The notes under the pieces: generated by a model
Databases searched by the model: none
Told to the model about the DNA's origin: nothing
Seen by the model: only the letters and a program-made list of their open reading frames with translations
Program-made: the position numbers and the translations under genes
Source: an uncultured Bacteroidales bacterium
Lineage (GTDB): Bacteria > Bacteroidota > Bacteroidia > Bacteroidales > UBA932
DNA: 64,000 bases
Assembly: GCA_945870315.1 (NCBI GenBank)
Contig: CAMBRR010000002.1
Location: 1 to 64,000 of the forward strand
Reading direction: 5' to 3'
Part shown: in pieces, positions 44,248-52,065 of the stretch
How positions within the stretch are numbered: the first letter of the stretch is position 1
Layout: each line of letters starts with the position of its first letter

Positions 44248-46635
44248 ATGAAAACAATATCTATAATTACAGCCACTCTGTTTTCTGCAGCAATGTGCCT
44301 TACAAGCATCCCCGCACAAGCTCAGCAAGCTGTTGAACGTCAGGAGAAAGAGGTGGTATGGACTCAGATGGGGCAGGTTTCAGTACCCCTTCCACCGAAA
44401 GAGCATCCCCGCTTGTATATACGCAGCGGAGAAATTCCTGCCTTGAAGGAGAAAATGGCTACCGATCAGGGCAGGAAAATCCTTGGCCAGATTCGCAAGG
44501 CTGCCATTCCACGCACCCCAGCAGAAGAAGCCAAGGTAACTGACCACGGTTTCCGCTACTACGCTCAGATGCGCGGAGTGACCTCACAGGTCCAGCTTGA
44601 CGCATTGGAATACCTCACCCAGGGCGACGAGAAGATGGCACGCAGAGCAATAACTTCTATGCTTGACACCCTCAAAAGGACCAATTTCGGTACAAAGAAC
44701 GACCTCTCCCGTGCCAGTGGTTCGATGCTTATGGTAGGCGCCATCGTCTATGACTGGTGCTATGACAAAATGAGCACGGATGAACGTGAGGCCTATATCA
44801 AGGAGTTCGTGCGGATTGCAGGAACTATGGAGTGCCACTATCCGCCGAAGAGGACGGAGCCTATTGCGGGCCATAGTTCGGAATGGATGATCCTCAGGGA
44901 TATGCTCTCCTGCGGAATCGCTATCTATGATGAATATCCTGATATGTACAACTATGTAATCCAGATGATATACGAGGATTATATCCCTGTCAGGAACTTT
45001 ATCTACAAGGGTAAGAACTACCACCAGGGCTCCGGCTATGTTACAGTCCGTTTCCTCAATGACTTGAACAGCCTGTGGATTCTGGACAAGATGGGAGCAG
45101 GGGCAATCTATAACCCTGACCAGCAATATGTCCTTTATGATTTCATCTACCGCAGACGCCCTGATGGACAGGTACTTCCTGCCGGAGATGTGAATCCGGC
45201 CCCGAGAAACAGACCGCAGACCTACTCCATGCCGGCAATGCTTGCAGCCAGCTACTATCACGACCCATATCTGATGTATGAATATGAGCGCAAGCCATCC
45301 ACCGAGCAGCATATGCTCATTCTGGAGTTGCTCTGGAGGGACTTCGACCTGAAGGGAAAAGCTCCGGTTGACCTTCCTCTTACCCGCTTCAGCGGTACTC
45401 CTTTCGGCTGGATGATTGCACGCACAGGATGGGACTCAAACAGTGTCGTAGCTGAGATGAAGATCAACGAAAATTTCGTTGGAAACCACCAGCATCTGGA
45501 CGGGGGTTCCTTCCAGATATATTACAAAGGCCCGCTTGCAATTGACTCAGGTTCATACCAGGGCTCATCCGGTGGCTACAACAGCCCTCACTGCAAGAAT
45601 TATTTCAAAAGGACCATCGCCCACAATTCACTCCTGATCTATGACCCGGACGAGAAATTTGCCTGCTGGAACTATGGTGGAGGCGACAAGACAGAATTCG
45701 CAAGCAACGATGGTGGCCAAAGAATGCCTGGTGACAGGTGGGATACCTGCCGCAGCTTTGAGGATCTTCTTAGTGAGGATTACACTGTAGGTCAGACACT
45801 TGCACACGGCTTTGGACCAGAAACCCAAGAACCTGAATGGTCATACCTTAAAGGCGATATCACAAAGGCCTATTCTGCCAAAGTCAAGGATGTTCGCAGG
45901 AGCTTTGCCTTCCTCAACCTCGGTCTAGAGGAGCATCCGGCTGCAATGGTGATCTACGACCACGTCGTTTCATCGGATCCTTCATTCCGTAAATACTTCC
46001 TGCTTCATAGCATCGAAGAGCCTGCCCTTTACCCAGCAAAAGGCAAGAAAACCTTACCTTCATTCAGGATTGCCCGCACCCGGGACGGGGACTCCGGCCA
46101 GATGCTTTGCAGCGTGCTTCTGCCTCAGGCTCAGAACCTTTCAATGGAAAAGGTCGGAGGGAAAGGCAAGGAGTTCTGGGTATTCGGAGAAAACTATCCA
46201 AATAAAGCAACATCTCGTCCCGATCCATGCAACGAGCGCGGGGAATGGAGGGTTGAGCTTTGTCCAAAGAACCCTGCCGATGAAGATTGCTTCCTGAACG
46301 TGATCCAGGTTGGCGATGCAGGATGCAAGGACCTCCCTGTTCAAAGGATTGATGCACAGGAGGTTGTAGGAGCCATCATTGCCGACAGAGCTGTGCTTTT
46401 CTGCCGTGATTCAAAGACCCTAGACAAGGCATTCTCCTTCACCCTTTCAGACAAGGACATCCATGTAGCTGGCAAAATGACAAAAGAACTGAAGGTTCTG
46501 GTAACTGACCTTGCAGCTGGAAACTGGAAGGTAATGCGTGACGGGAAGGTATTCCTGGAAAGCATCAAGGTCAATGCCACAGACGGCACCCTTTACCTCA
46601 CACTCCCTGCTGGAGAGTACCAGTTCCTAAAATAG
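44248..46635 (+). CDS. Heparinase II-like lyase (PL21)
   Basis: This 795-residue exported lyase resembles Pedobacter heparinus heparinase II over its whole length. It has HPRLYIRSGEIPALKEKM at the N-terminus, AIVYDWCYD, GHSSEWMILRDML, DGQVLPAGDV, FGWMIARTGW, NHQHLDGGSFQIYYKGPLAIDSGSY and RTIAHNSLLIYD. Likely catalytic residues are His209, Tyr264 and His414. Metal-site candidates are His416, Asp433 and His459. Heparinase II cleaves both heparin and heparan sulfate with broad sulfation tolerance, complementing PL12. The ATG at 44248 is preferred to a TTG three codons earlier. It is 14 bp after the PHP gene and 24 bp before the next sulfatase. Confidence 0.92.
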   Translation: MKTISIITATLFSAAMCLTSIPAQAQQAVERQEKEVVWTQMGQVSVPLPPKEHPRLYIRSGEIPALKEKMATDQGRKILGQIRKAAIPRTPAEEAKVTDHGFRYYAQMRGVTSQVQLDALEYLTQGDEKMARRAITSMLDTLKRTNFGTKNDLSRASGSMLMVGAIVYDWCYDKMSTDEREAYIKEFVRIAGTMECHYPPKRTEPIAGHSSEWMILRDMLSCGIAIYDEYPDMYNYVIQMIYEDYIPVRNFIYKGKNYHQGSGYVTVRFLNDLNSLWILDKMGAGAIYNPDQQYVLYDFIYRRRPDGQVLPAGDVNPAPRNRPQTYSMPAMLAASYYHDPYLMYEYERKPSTEQHMLILELLWRDFDLKGKAPVDLPLTRFSGTPFGWMIARTGWDSNSVVAEMKINENFVGNHQHLDGGSFQIYYKGPLAIDSGSYQGSSGGYNSPHCKNYFKRTIAHNSLLIYDPDEKFACWNYGGGDKTEFASNDGGQRMPGDRWDTCRSFEDLLSEDYTVGQTLAHGFGPETQEPEWSYLKGDITKAYSAKVKDVRRSFAFLNLGLEEHPAAMVIYDHVVSSDPSFRKYFLLHSIEEPALYPAKGKKTLPSFRIARTRDGDSGQMLCSVLLPQAQNLSMEKVGGKGKEFWVFGENYPNKATSRPDPCNERGEWRVELCPKNPADEDCFLNVIQVGDAGCKDLPVQRIDAQEVVGAIIADRAVLFCRDSKTLDKAFSFTLSDKDIHVAGKMTKELKVLVTDLAAGNWKVMRDGKVFLESIKVNATDGTLYLTLPAGEYQFLK

Positions 46636-46659
46636 AAGCACGACCAACACCGTAAAAAC

Positions 46660-48006
46660 ATGAATAAGAAACTACTGTATGCAGCCACTTTGGCGGCGGT
46701 TCCGGCAGCCCTTGCAGCCCAGCAGAAACCGAATGTGATTTATATCATGACCGACCAGCACTGGGCCGGAGCGATGAGCTGTGCAGGCAATACCGACCTG
46801 CACACTCCGAATATGGACCGTCTGGCAGAGCACGGAGTCCGTTTCACCAATGCCTATTGCTCCTTCCCTCTCAGTGGCCCATCCCGCGCAGCAATGTTCA
46901 CGGGCTACATGCCTTCCCAAAGCGGGATGGACGAGAACGAGATGCCGCTTGTAGATTCGCTCAGGCACAATACATTGGGGCAAGTTGTCGCAGATGCGGG
47001 CTACGACTGCGTATATGCCGGGAAATGGCATGTGAATACCATTTCAATCCCCGACGGAGAGTTCGGTTTCAGGAACATCAAGGACAACGGTGACCAGGGC
47101 CTTGCAGAAGCGTGCGTTGACTATCTGCGTACCAGGAAGAAAAACAAGCCTTTCTTCCTGGTCGCTTCATACATCAACCCTCACAACATATGTGAATTTG
47201 CACGCGGCCAGAGAACTCCTCACGCTGATGTGCCTACAGCCGCTGTCAAAGACTGCCCGAATCTTCCGGACAATTTCAATGTCGGCCCTTATGACGCCAA
47301 GGTCCTCCGCTATGAGCAAGGACTCAGGTATGCTCTCTACCCTAGCGTGGACTACAGTCCCGACGACTGGAGACTTTACCGCAATGCATATTGCAGGCTG
47401 ATTGAAGCTGTCGATGCTCAAATCGGAGTCATCGTCGATGAAATCGACAGGCAGAATCTCTGGAAGAACACCGTCATCGTGTTCACATCTGACCACGGAG
47501 ACGGCTACGGAGCCCACCAATGGAATCAGAAAACTGCTCTGTATGAGGAAGTTGCGAATGTCCCTATGATTGTATGCCTCCCTAACGGGAAAAACGCAGG
47601 AGAGGTCAATGATGCGCTTATCAACGGCGGAATTGACCTTATGCCCTCGATATGCGATTTCACCGGAGCTGAGCTTCCTCACGGCAGAAAGGGCGTCAGC
47701 TGGCGCAGTGCAGCAGAGGAGCTTACATCCACCCAGGAATATATCATTACCGAAACCAATTTCAAGCAAACCTCCGGAACCGTAGGCTGGATGGTCCGTA
47801 CTCCACGCTACAAATACGTACTTTATGACAAAGGCCTCTACCGCGAACAGCTCTATGACATGGAAAATGACCGAGGTGAAACGGTCAACCTTGCCGTTGA
47901 GTCCAGATACGAAGATATCCTCAACCAGATGAGGGAAATCCTGCGTAACTGGCTCAAGACCACACCTGGTCCGAACCGAAATCACCATCTGAAGTATATT
48001 CCGTAG
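46660..48006 (+). CDS. S1-family sulfatase, S1_9-like (possible uronate-2-O-sulfatase)
   Basis: This 448-residue sulfatase has a cleavable signal (LAAVPAALAAQ), the start NVIYIMTDQHWAGAMSC, a Ser-type active site SFPLSGPSR (Ser72), GKWHV, and FTSDHGDGYGAHQWNQKTALYEE. The segments INPHNICEFARG and LPDNFNV recall the S1_9 subfamily, which includes the unsaturated uronate-2-O-sulfatase of B. theta, so a 2-O-sulfatase is a reasonable guess. N- or 3-O-sulfatase activity is not excluded. It is the last gene of the GH88 operon. Confidence 0.8.
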   Translation: MNKKLLYAATLAAVPAALAAQQKPNVIYIMTDQHWAGAMSCAGNTDLHTPNMDRLAEHGVRFTNAYCSFPLSGPSRAAMFTGYMPSQSGMDENEMPLVDSLRHNTLGQVVADAGYDCVYAGKWHVNTISIPDGEFGFRNIKDNGDQGLAEACVDYLRTRKKNKPFFLVASYINPHNICEFARGQRTPHADVPTAAVKDCPNLPDNFNVGPYDAKVLRYEQGLRYALYPSVDYSPDDWRLYRNAYCRLIEAVDAQIGVIVDEIDRQNLWKNTVIVFTSDHGDGYGAHQWNQKTALYEEVANVPMIVCLPNGKNAGEVNDALINGGIDLMPSICDFTGAELPHGRKGVSWRSAAEELTSTQEYIITETNFKQTSGTVGWMVRTPRYKYVLYDKGLYREQLYDMENDRGETVNLAVESRYEDILNQMREILRNWLKTTPGPNRNHHLKYIP

Positions 48007-48069
48007 TCATTGTGTGACATCTGAATTTTGCCTCATCTTTGCTAAAACATAATTTTACTTATAAATAAA

Positions 48070-48100
48070 TTTGCCATATATATAAAATTCCCTATCTTTG
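48070..48100 (+). promoter_or_regulatory. Promoter of the toxin-antitoxin operon
   Basis: TTTG (48070-48073), 19 bp, then TATCTTTG (48093-48100) is a full-consensus Bacteroidetes promoter. Transcription would start near 48106, directly before the 9-bp repeat array. Confidence 0.75.
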
Positions 48101-48109
48101 CAGAACTGT

Positions 48110-48163
48110 AAACTTGTGAAACTTGTGAAACTTGCGAAACTTGCGAAACTTGCGAAACTTGTG
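48110..48163 (+). repeat. Six 9-bp direct repeats in the toxin-antitoxin leader
   Basis: Six contiguous copies of AAACTTGYG occupy 54 bp with no spacer; Y is T in copies 1, 2 and 6 and C in copies 3-5. The array lies between the predicted transcript start and the antitoxin ATG at 48172. It may be an operator for the Xre antitoxin or an RNA-level element. Confidence 0.9.
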
Positions 48164-48171
48164 TCGATAGT

Positions 48172-48699
48172 ATGAAAGATAGGGATTTATCAAGGCAAAA
48201 GATTGCTGCAGAGCAGATTGAGGCAGCGATGAAGGAATGCGGACTTGGGAAAAAGCAATTCGCTGAATTGATGCACAAAAATCCTTCTGAGGTGACCAAA
48301 TGGCTCAGTGGGAAGCATAATTTCACAATAGCACTGCTGGAGGAGATTTCAAAGGTTCTTGGTGTCCGGATAACAGGTGTGGAAGACGTAAGTGGACTTG
48401 TATGTGGATACACAGAGAATAGTGAGCCGTCACAGTTGGAAGACTCTGGTGCGACGTATAGTCTGGACCTCTGCCTGAGCAGAAAAATCAGGCAGAGGTC
48501 TTCCGTGCTTGGAATAAGCGCAAAACATTATCTTGAACTACTTGTAGATGAGGATATCAGAAAATCCACTTCCCTTCCGAGGGTAAGTCTGCCGTCGGTC
48601 TATGACGATGTCGTTCATAAATATGCCGGCATCGCCTCTTGCCCGAAGGTGGAAGATTTGGATAATGATGAAAGGCTAGCAAGAATATGGAACCGGTAA
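48172..48699 (+). CDS. Xre-family antitoxin/regulator
   Basis: This 175-residue protein has an Xre/HTH_3 domain (residues about 15-70; GLGKKQFAELMHKNPSEVTKWLSGKHNFTIALLEEISKVLGV). A C-terminal segment (about 95-175) probably binds the toxin, including a helix SRKIRQRSSVLGISAKHYLELLV. Xre antitoxins repress their own operon and neutralise the toxin. It overlaps the PIN gene by 13 bp, typical of toxin-antitoxin pairs. The repeat array directly upstream is the likely binding site, which is inferred. Confidence 0.85.
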   Translation: MKDRDLSRQKIAAEQIEAAMKECGLGKKQFAELMHKNPSEVTKWLSGKHNFTIALLEEISKVLGVRITGVEDVSGLVCGYTENSEPSQLEDSGATYSLDLCLSRKIRQRSSVLGISAKHYLELLVDEDIRKSTSLPRVSLPSVYDDVVHKYAGIASCPKVEDLDNDERLARIWNR

Positions 48700-49100
48700 A
48701 AGTATTCATCGACACAAATGTAGTTCTGGATTATTTCACCGGAAGGATGGGCGACAATAATGCAGAAACCATAGTTCAGATTGGACAGAATCCGCAGTTT
48801 GATTTATGCATCTCACTGCTTTCTGCCGTTAATGTGCTTTATGTCACACATAAATATGCTCCTTCTCTGAAGCCATCGGACATTGCACGGCTGTTTACCA
48901 TTCTTCCACAGGACTATCAGCAATATTGCAATGCCCAGACATATAACCTGGACGATTTCGAAGATGCAGTTCAGATTGCCTGTGCCACGCAGAACGGATG
49001 CAAGGCAATTGTTTCCCGCGACAGGCACCTGCTTGAATTATCTAGCATCAGCTACCCTGCAATTTATTCCCCCGAAGAGTTTATAAATGCAGTCACATAA
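48687..49100 (+). CDS. PIN-domain toxin (VapC-like RNase)
   Basis: This 137-residue PIN-domain protein has the acidic active-site pattern of VapC-type nucleases. Asp9 lies in VFIDTNVVLDYF, a second cluster in DDFEDAVQIACA (about residue 88-99), and a third in IVSRDRHLLELS (about 109-120). Such toxins cut tRNA or rRNA when freed from the antitoxin. The reading frame overlaps the antitoxin gene. The pair sits inside the sulfatase-rich region and may be a recent insertion, although no attachment site or mobile gene is visible. Confidence 0.87.
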   Translation: MEPVKVFIDTNVVLDYFTGRMGDNNAETIVQIGQNPQFDLCISLLSAVNVLYVTHKYAPSLKPSDIARLFTILPQDYQQYCNAQTYNLDDFEDAVQIACATQNGCKAIVSRDRHLLELSSISYPAIYSPEEFINAVT

Positions 49101-49112
49101 TCAAAAAAAACA

Positions 49113-49120
49113 TAACTTTG
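49113..49120 (+). promoter_or_regulatory. Possible -7 element of the third sulfatase gene
   Basis: TAACTTTG fits TAnnTTTG and gives a leader of about 30 nt before the ATG at 49156. No TTTG is found 19-21 bp upstream, so it may be weak or activated. Confidence 0.35.
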
Positions 49121-49155
49121 TCAGAGTGAATTAAGTAATCCACAAACCACCAGAA

Positions 49156-50667
49156 ATGACACTGAAAAAATATCTATTGCCTCTGTCGTCACTGGCCGCT
49201 GTCGGATGCGCGGCCTCACAGCAGCAACAACCCAACATCATCTATGTATTTCCGGACCAGTTCAGGAACCAGGCCATGGCATTTTGGAACGAGCCTGAAT
49301 TCTCGTCAAACGTCGAATGGAAGGCAGACCCGGTACACACACCGAACCTTGACTCATTCGCAAAAGAAAGCGTTGTGCTCTCTCACGCGATGAGCAACTG
49401 CCCACTCAGCAGTCCCTACAGAGGAATCTTTCTGACAGGAATGTATCCGGAAAGAAGCGGAATCACACTCAACTGTATGGCCGAAAGACCAGAAAGCAGC
49501 CTCAGAGAGGATGCGATATGCATCAGCGACGTATTGTCCGCCAACGGGTACAGCTGCGGTTACATCGGTAAACTCCACGCAGACTTCCCTACTCCGAACG
49601 ATCCCGAGCATCCTGGAGAATATGTCAGCAGCCGAAGGCCCGAATGGGATGCATATACACCGCCAGAAAAAAGGCACGGCTTTTCTTACTGGTACTCATA
49701 CGGTACCTTTGACGTCCACAAGGAACCACATTACTGGGACACAGAAGGTAAACGTCACGACATAAAAGAATATTCCGTAAAACACGAGACAGACAAGGCC
49801 ATCGAGTTTCTAAGGAACACCTCAGGTCAGCGGAATCCTGAAGCCCCATTCTTCCTCGCTCTTGCATACAATCCTCCACACAGCCCATACGAAAGCCTCG
49901 ATGACTGTATGGAAGAAGATTACAATCTATATAAAGACTTGTCGTACAAAGACTTATATGTAAGGGCGAATGCCGACACCACTCTTGAAAAGGCTCCAGC
50001 GGCAAGATACTATTTTGCAAATGTAACCGGAGTGGACAGAGAATTCGGCAGACTTCTGGACGAAGTCAAAAGACTAGGTCTTGACAAGAACACCATCATA
50101 GTCTTCACCTCAGACCATGGAGAAACAATGTGCAGCCAGGGCACAAGCGATCCGAAGAATTCCATTTATACCGAATCCTTCAATGTCCCGTTTATCGTCA
50201 GATATCCCGGCAAGTTGCGCCCTCACGTTGACCGCACCCTGCTCAGTTCCATAGACATATACCCTACACTCCTGTCACTTGCCGGACTTGGAGACAAGAT
50301 TCCGGAAAGCGCTGAAGGAAGAGACCTTTCAGGCATCCTTCTGGAGAACGGGCAAGAATGCGATGCACCTGAATCCGTGCTCTATATCAGGAATGTCAAT
50401 GGTGAAAAAGATGAAAACGGACTGGTGCGTGGCTTCTTCCCTGTCGCCAGAGGCATAAAGACCGCAACTCACACGATGGAAATTGCAATCAACAGGGACA
50501 AAGCCATCAGCAGAGTACTCCTGTTCAACGACTTGGAAGACCCTTATCAGATGAACAACCTGGATATCAACGAGAACAAGGAACTTTTCGACAGCCTTTG
50601 CGTAATCCTCTCCTCAAAACTTGAAGAGGCCAACGACATCTGGTTCCGCGAAAAGATCCTCAAGTAA
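49156..50667 (+). CDS. S1-family sulfatase, subfamily not assigned
   Basis: This 503-residue lipoprotein-type sulfatase (signal SSLAAVGCAAS) has NIIYVFPDQFRNQAMAFW, a Ser-type active site NCPLSSPYRG (Ser85, SxPxR form with Tyr at the fourth position), GKLHADFPTP and FTSDHGETMCSQG. DQF in place of DDH at the metal motif, together with SSPYR, marks a different subfamily from the other two sulfatases. It stands apart behind the toxin-antitoxin pair with its own possible promoter and ends only 3 bp from the convergent GH109-like gene. Its substrate could be heparan sulfate or another sulfated glycan. Confidence 0.85.
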   Translation: MTLKKYLLPLSSLAAVGCAASQQQQPNIIYVFPDQFRNQAMAFWNEPEFSSNVEWKADPVHTPNLDSFAKESVVLSHAMSNCPLSSPYRGIFLTGMYPERSGITLNCMAERPESSLREDAICISDVLSANGYSCGYIGKLHADFPTPNDPEHPGEYVSSRRPEWDAYTPPEKRHGFSYWYSYGTFDVHKEPHYWDTEGKRHDIKEYSVKHETDKAIEFLRNTSGQRNPEAPFFLALAYNPPHSPYESLDDCMEEDYNLYKDLSYKDLYVRANADTTLEKAPAARYYFANVTGVDREFGRLLDEVKRLGLDKNTIIVFTSDHGETMCSQGTSDPKNSIYTESFNVPFIVRYPGKLRPHVDRTLLSSIDIYPTLLSLAGLGDKIPESAEGRDLSGILLENGQECDAPESVLYIRNVNGEKDENGLVRGFFPVARGIKTATHTMEIAINRDKAISRVLLFNDLEDPYQMNNLDINENKELFDSLCVILSSKLEEANDIWFREKILK

Positions 50668-50670
50668 AAA

Positions 50671-52032
50671 TCAGAATGCGTGACGGTAGCCCTGGACCTT
50701 GTTCCAGCTACCGCGCGTAAAATCAGGGAATTCCACAGGAGCACAACCGTTCTCTAGAGAAATCTGGGACAGTTCCCCAATGCAACTCCATTCAGCGAGG
50801 TCATATACATCCATATCCAGCGGGAGGCCATTGCGGAGACAGTAAATCAGACGGGCATCCATAATGTAGTCCATTCCGCCGTGTCCGCCGACTCTGCGGG
50901 CCTCCTGTTCATAGTATTCCAGAAGAGGATGTTTGTAAACCTGCATCAGCTTCTGCCTCACGTCATCAGGAACGAAACTGTGGGCATTGAGGTTCTCAAT
51001 GTCAATTTCGCCTTCAGGGGCAGCCTGAGAATTGATCATAAAGCCCTGAATCGGGTATTTATTGGCATAACCCTCCGTACCTGTAAGGGAATACAGACGG
51101 CTGTATGGCCTTGGAGTCAGGACATCGTGCTCCAGAAGAATGGTCTTGCCCTTTTCGGTAGCAATCAAAGTGGTCGTGAAGTCGCCGTTTGCGAAATCTA
51201 CATCTTCCCCGTGCTTCTGTTTCCAGGTTTTCTTTCCGTTGAATGAATCCGTATCCATACTTACAAGACGTGTCATCCTATCTCCCCTGTGGATGTTAAG
51301 GGCCTGACAGACAGGGCCTAGGCCGTGGGTAGGATACCAGTCTCCGCGATGGGTACGGTTGAACTCAAGCCTCCAGTTGTTCCAATATTCATCCCAATAC
51401 ATATCAAGATTGTGGATATATGCTCCTTCAGCGTGTACTATCTCACCGAAAAGTCCCTTCTGGGCCATATTCAGGGCAGTCAGTTCAAAATAGTCGTAGC
51501 AGCAGTTCTCAAGCATCATACAATGCTTTCTGGTCTTCTCAGAGGCATTGATCAGCTCCCAACACTGCTCCAGGCTCACCGCAGCAGGAACTTCTATTGC
51601 GCAATGCTTTCCCTGCTCCATTGCATAGAGAGCAATCTTGGCGTGACTTTCCCAGTCAGTGCATATATACACGAGGTCAATGTCTTCCCTCTCACAAAGT
51701 TCCTTCCATCCATTCTCCCCACAATATTCTGCAGCGGCGGGACAGCCCCTTCCTGAAAGAATCTGCTGTGAATAGTCTATCCTGTCCTGACGAAGGTCGC
51801 ACAGAGCGACTGTCCTGGCCCCTTCGATATATGTCATTCTCCTGACAGCATCCGGTCCACGCATACCCAGGCCCACAAAACCAATCCTGACCGTATCCAG
51901 GGCAGGAGCCGCAAAACCGACCATATCCTCCTGACCTGCAGGACGTTTCGGGCATTCAACCTTGATGATGTTTTCATTCGAACAAGAAACAAGAGCCAGA
52001 ACCCCAGCTAGCAAACAAATCAATCTTTTCAT
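50671..52032 (-). CDS. GH109-like Gfo/Idh/MocA-family glycosidase lipoprotein
   Basis: This 453-residue lipoprotein (signal AGVLALVSCSNE) has a Rossmann NAD-binding domain with VRIGFVGLGMRGPDAVRRM (about residue 50) and CAIEVPAAVSLEQCW. The motif GDWYPTHGLGPVCQALNIHRGDR is characteristic of GH109 alpha-N-acetylgalactosaminidases, which use a bound NAD through an oxidation-elimination mechanism. It is the last gene of the second PUL's minus-strand cluster, 33 bp after the unrecognised lipoprotein gene. The GH109 call rests on the YPTHGLGPV motif; an oxidoreductase is the alternative. Confidence 0.78.
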   Translation of the reverse strand: MKRLICLLAGVLALVSCSNENIIKVECPKRPAGQEDMVGFAAPALDTVRIGFVGLGMRGPDAVRRMTYIEGARTVALCDLRQDRIDYSQQILSGRGCPAAAEYCGENGWKELCEREDIDLVYICTDWESHAKIALYAMEQGKHCAIEVPAAVSLEQCWELINASEKTRKHCMMLENCCYDYFELTALNMAQKGLFGEIVHAEGAYIHNLDMYWDEYWNNWRLEFNRTHRGDWYPTHGLGPVCQALNIHRGDRMTRLVSMDTDSFNGKKTWKQKHGEDVDFANGDFTTTLIATEKGKTILLEHDVLTPRPYSRLYSLTGTEGYANKYPIQGFMINSQAAPEGEIDIENLNAHSFVPDDVRQKLMQVYKHPLLEYYEQEARRVGGHGGMDYIMDARLIYCLRNGLPLDMDVYDLAEWSCIGELSQISLENGCAPVEFPDFTRGSWNKVQGYRHAF

Positions 52033-52065
52033 TCCGTATAAATTTTTGTATAAAATTTTTAATTA

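Noticed and set aside
44584..45312. 242-codon minus-strand ORF
   Set aside because: It is antisense to the well-supported heparinase II gene, and the sequence shows no recognisable domain.
47167..47988. 273-codon minus-strand ORF
   Set aside because: It is a shadow of the sulfatase gene on the other strand.
48042..48413. Minus-strand ORF with a repeated SQV peptide
   Set aside because: The peptide repeat only mirrors the 9-bp DNA array, and the ORF is antisense to the antitoxin gene.
49131..49148. AAG...CCACAAAC resembling the candidate HTCS site
   Set aside because: It lies downstream of the likely -7 box and has a different half-site spacing, so it is probably chance.
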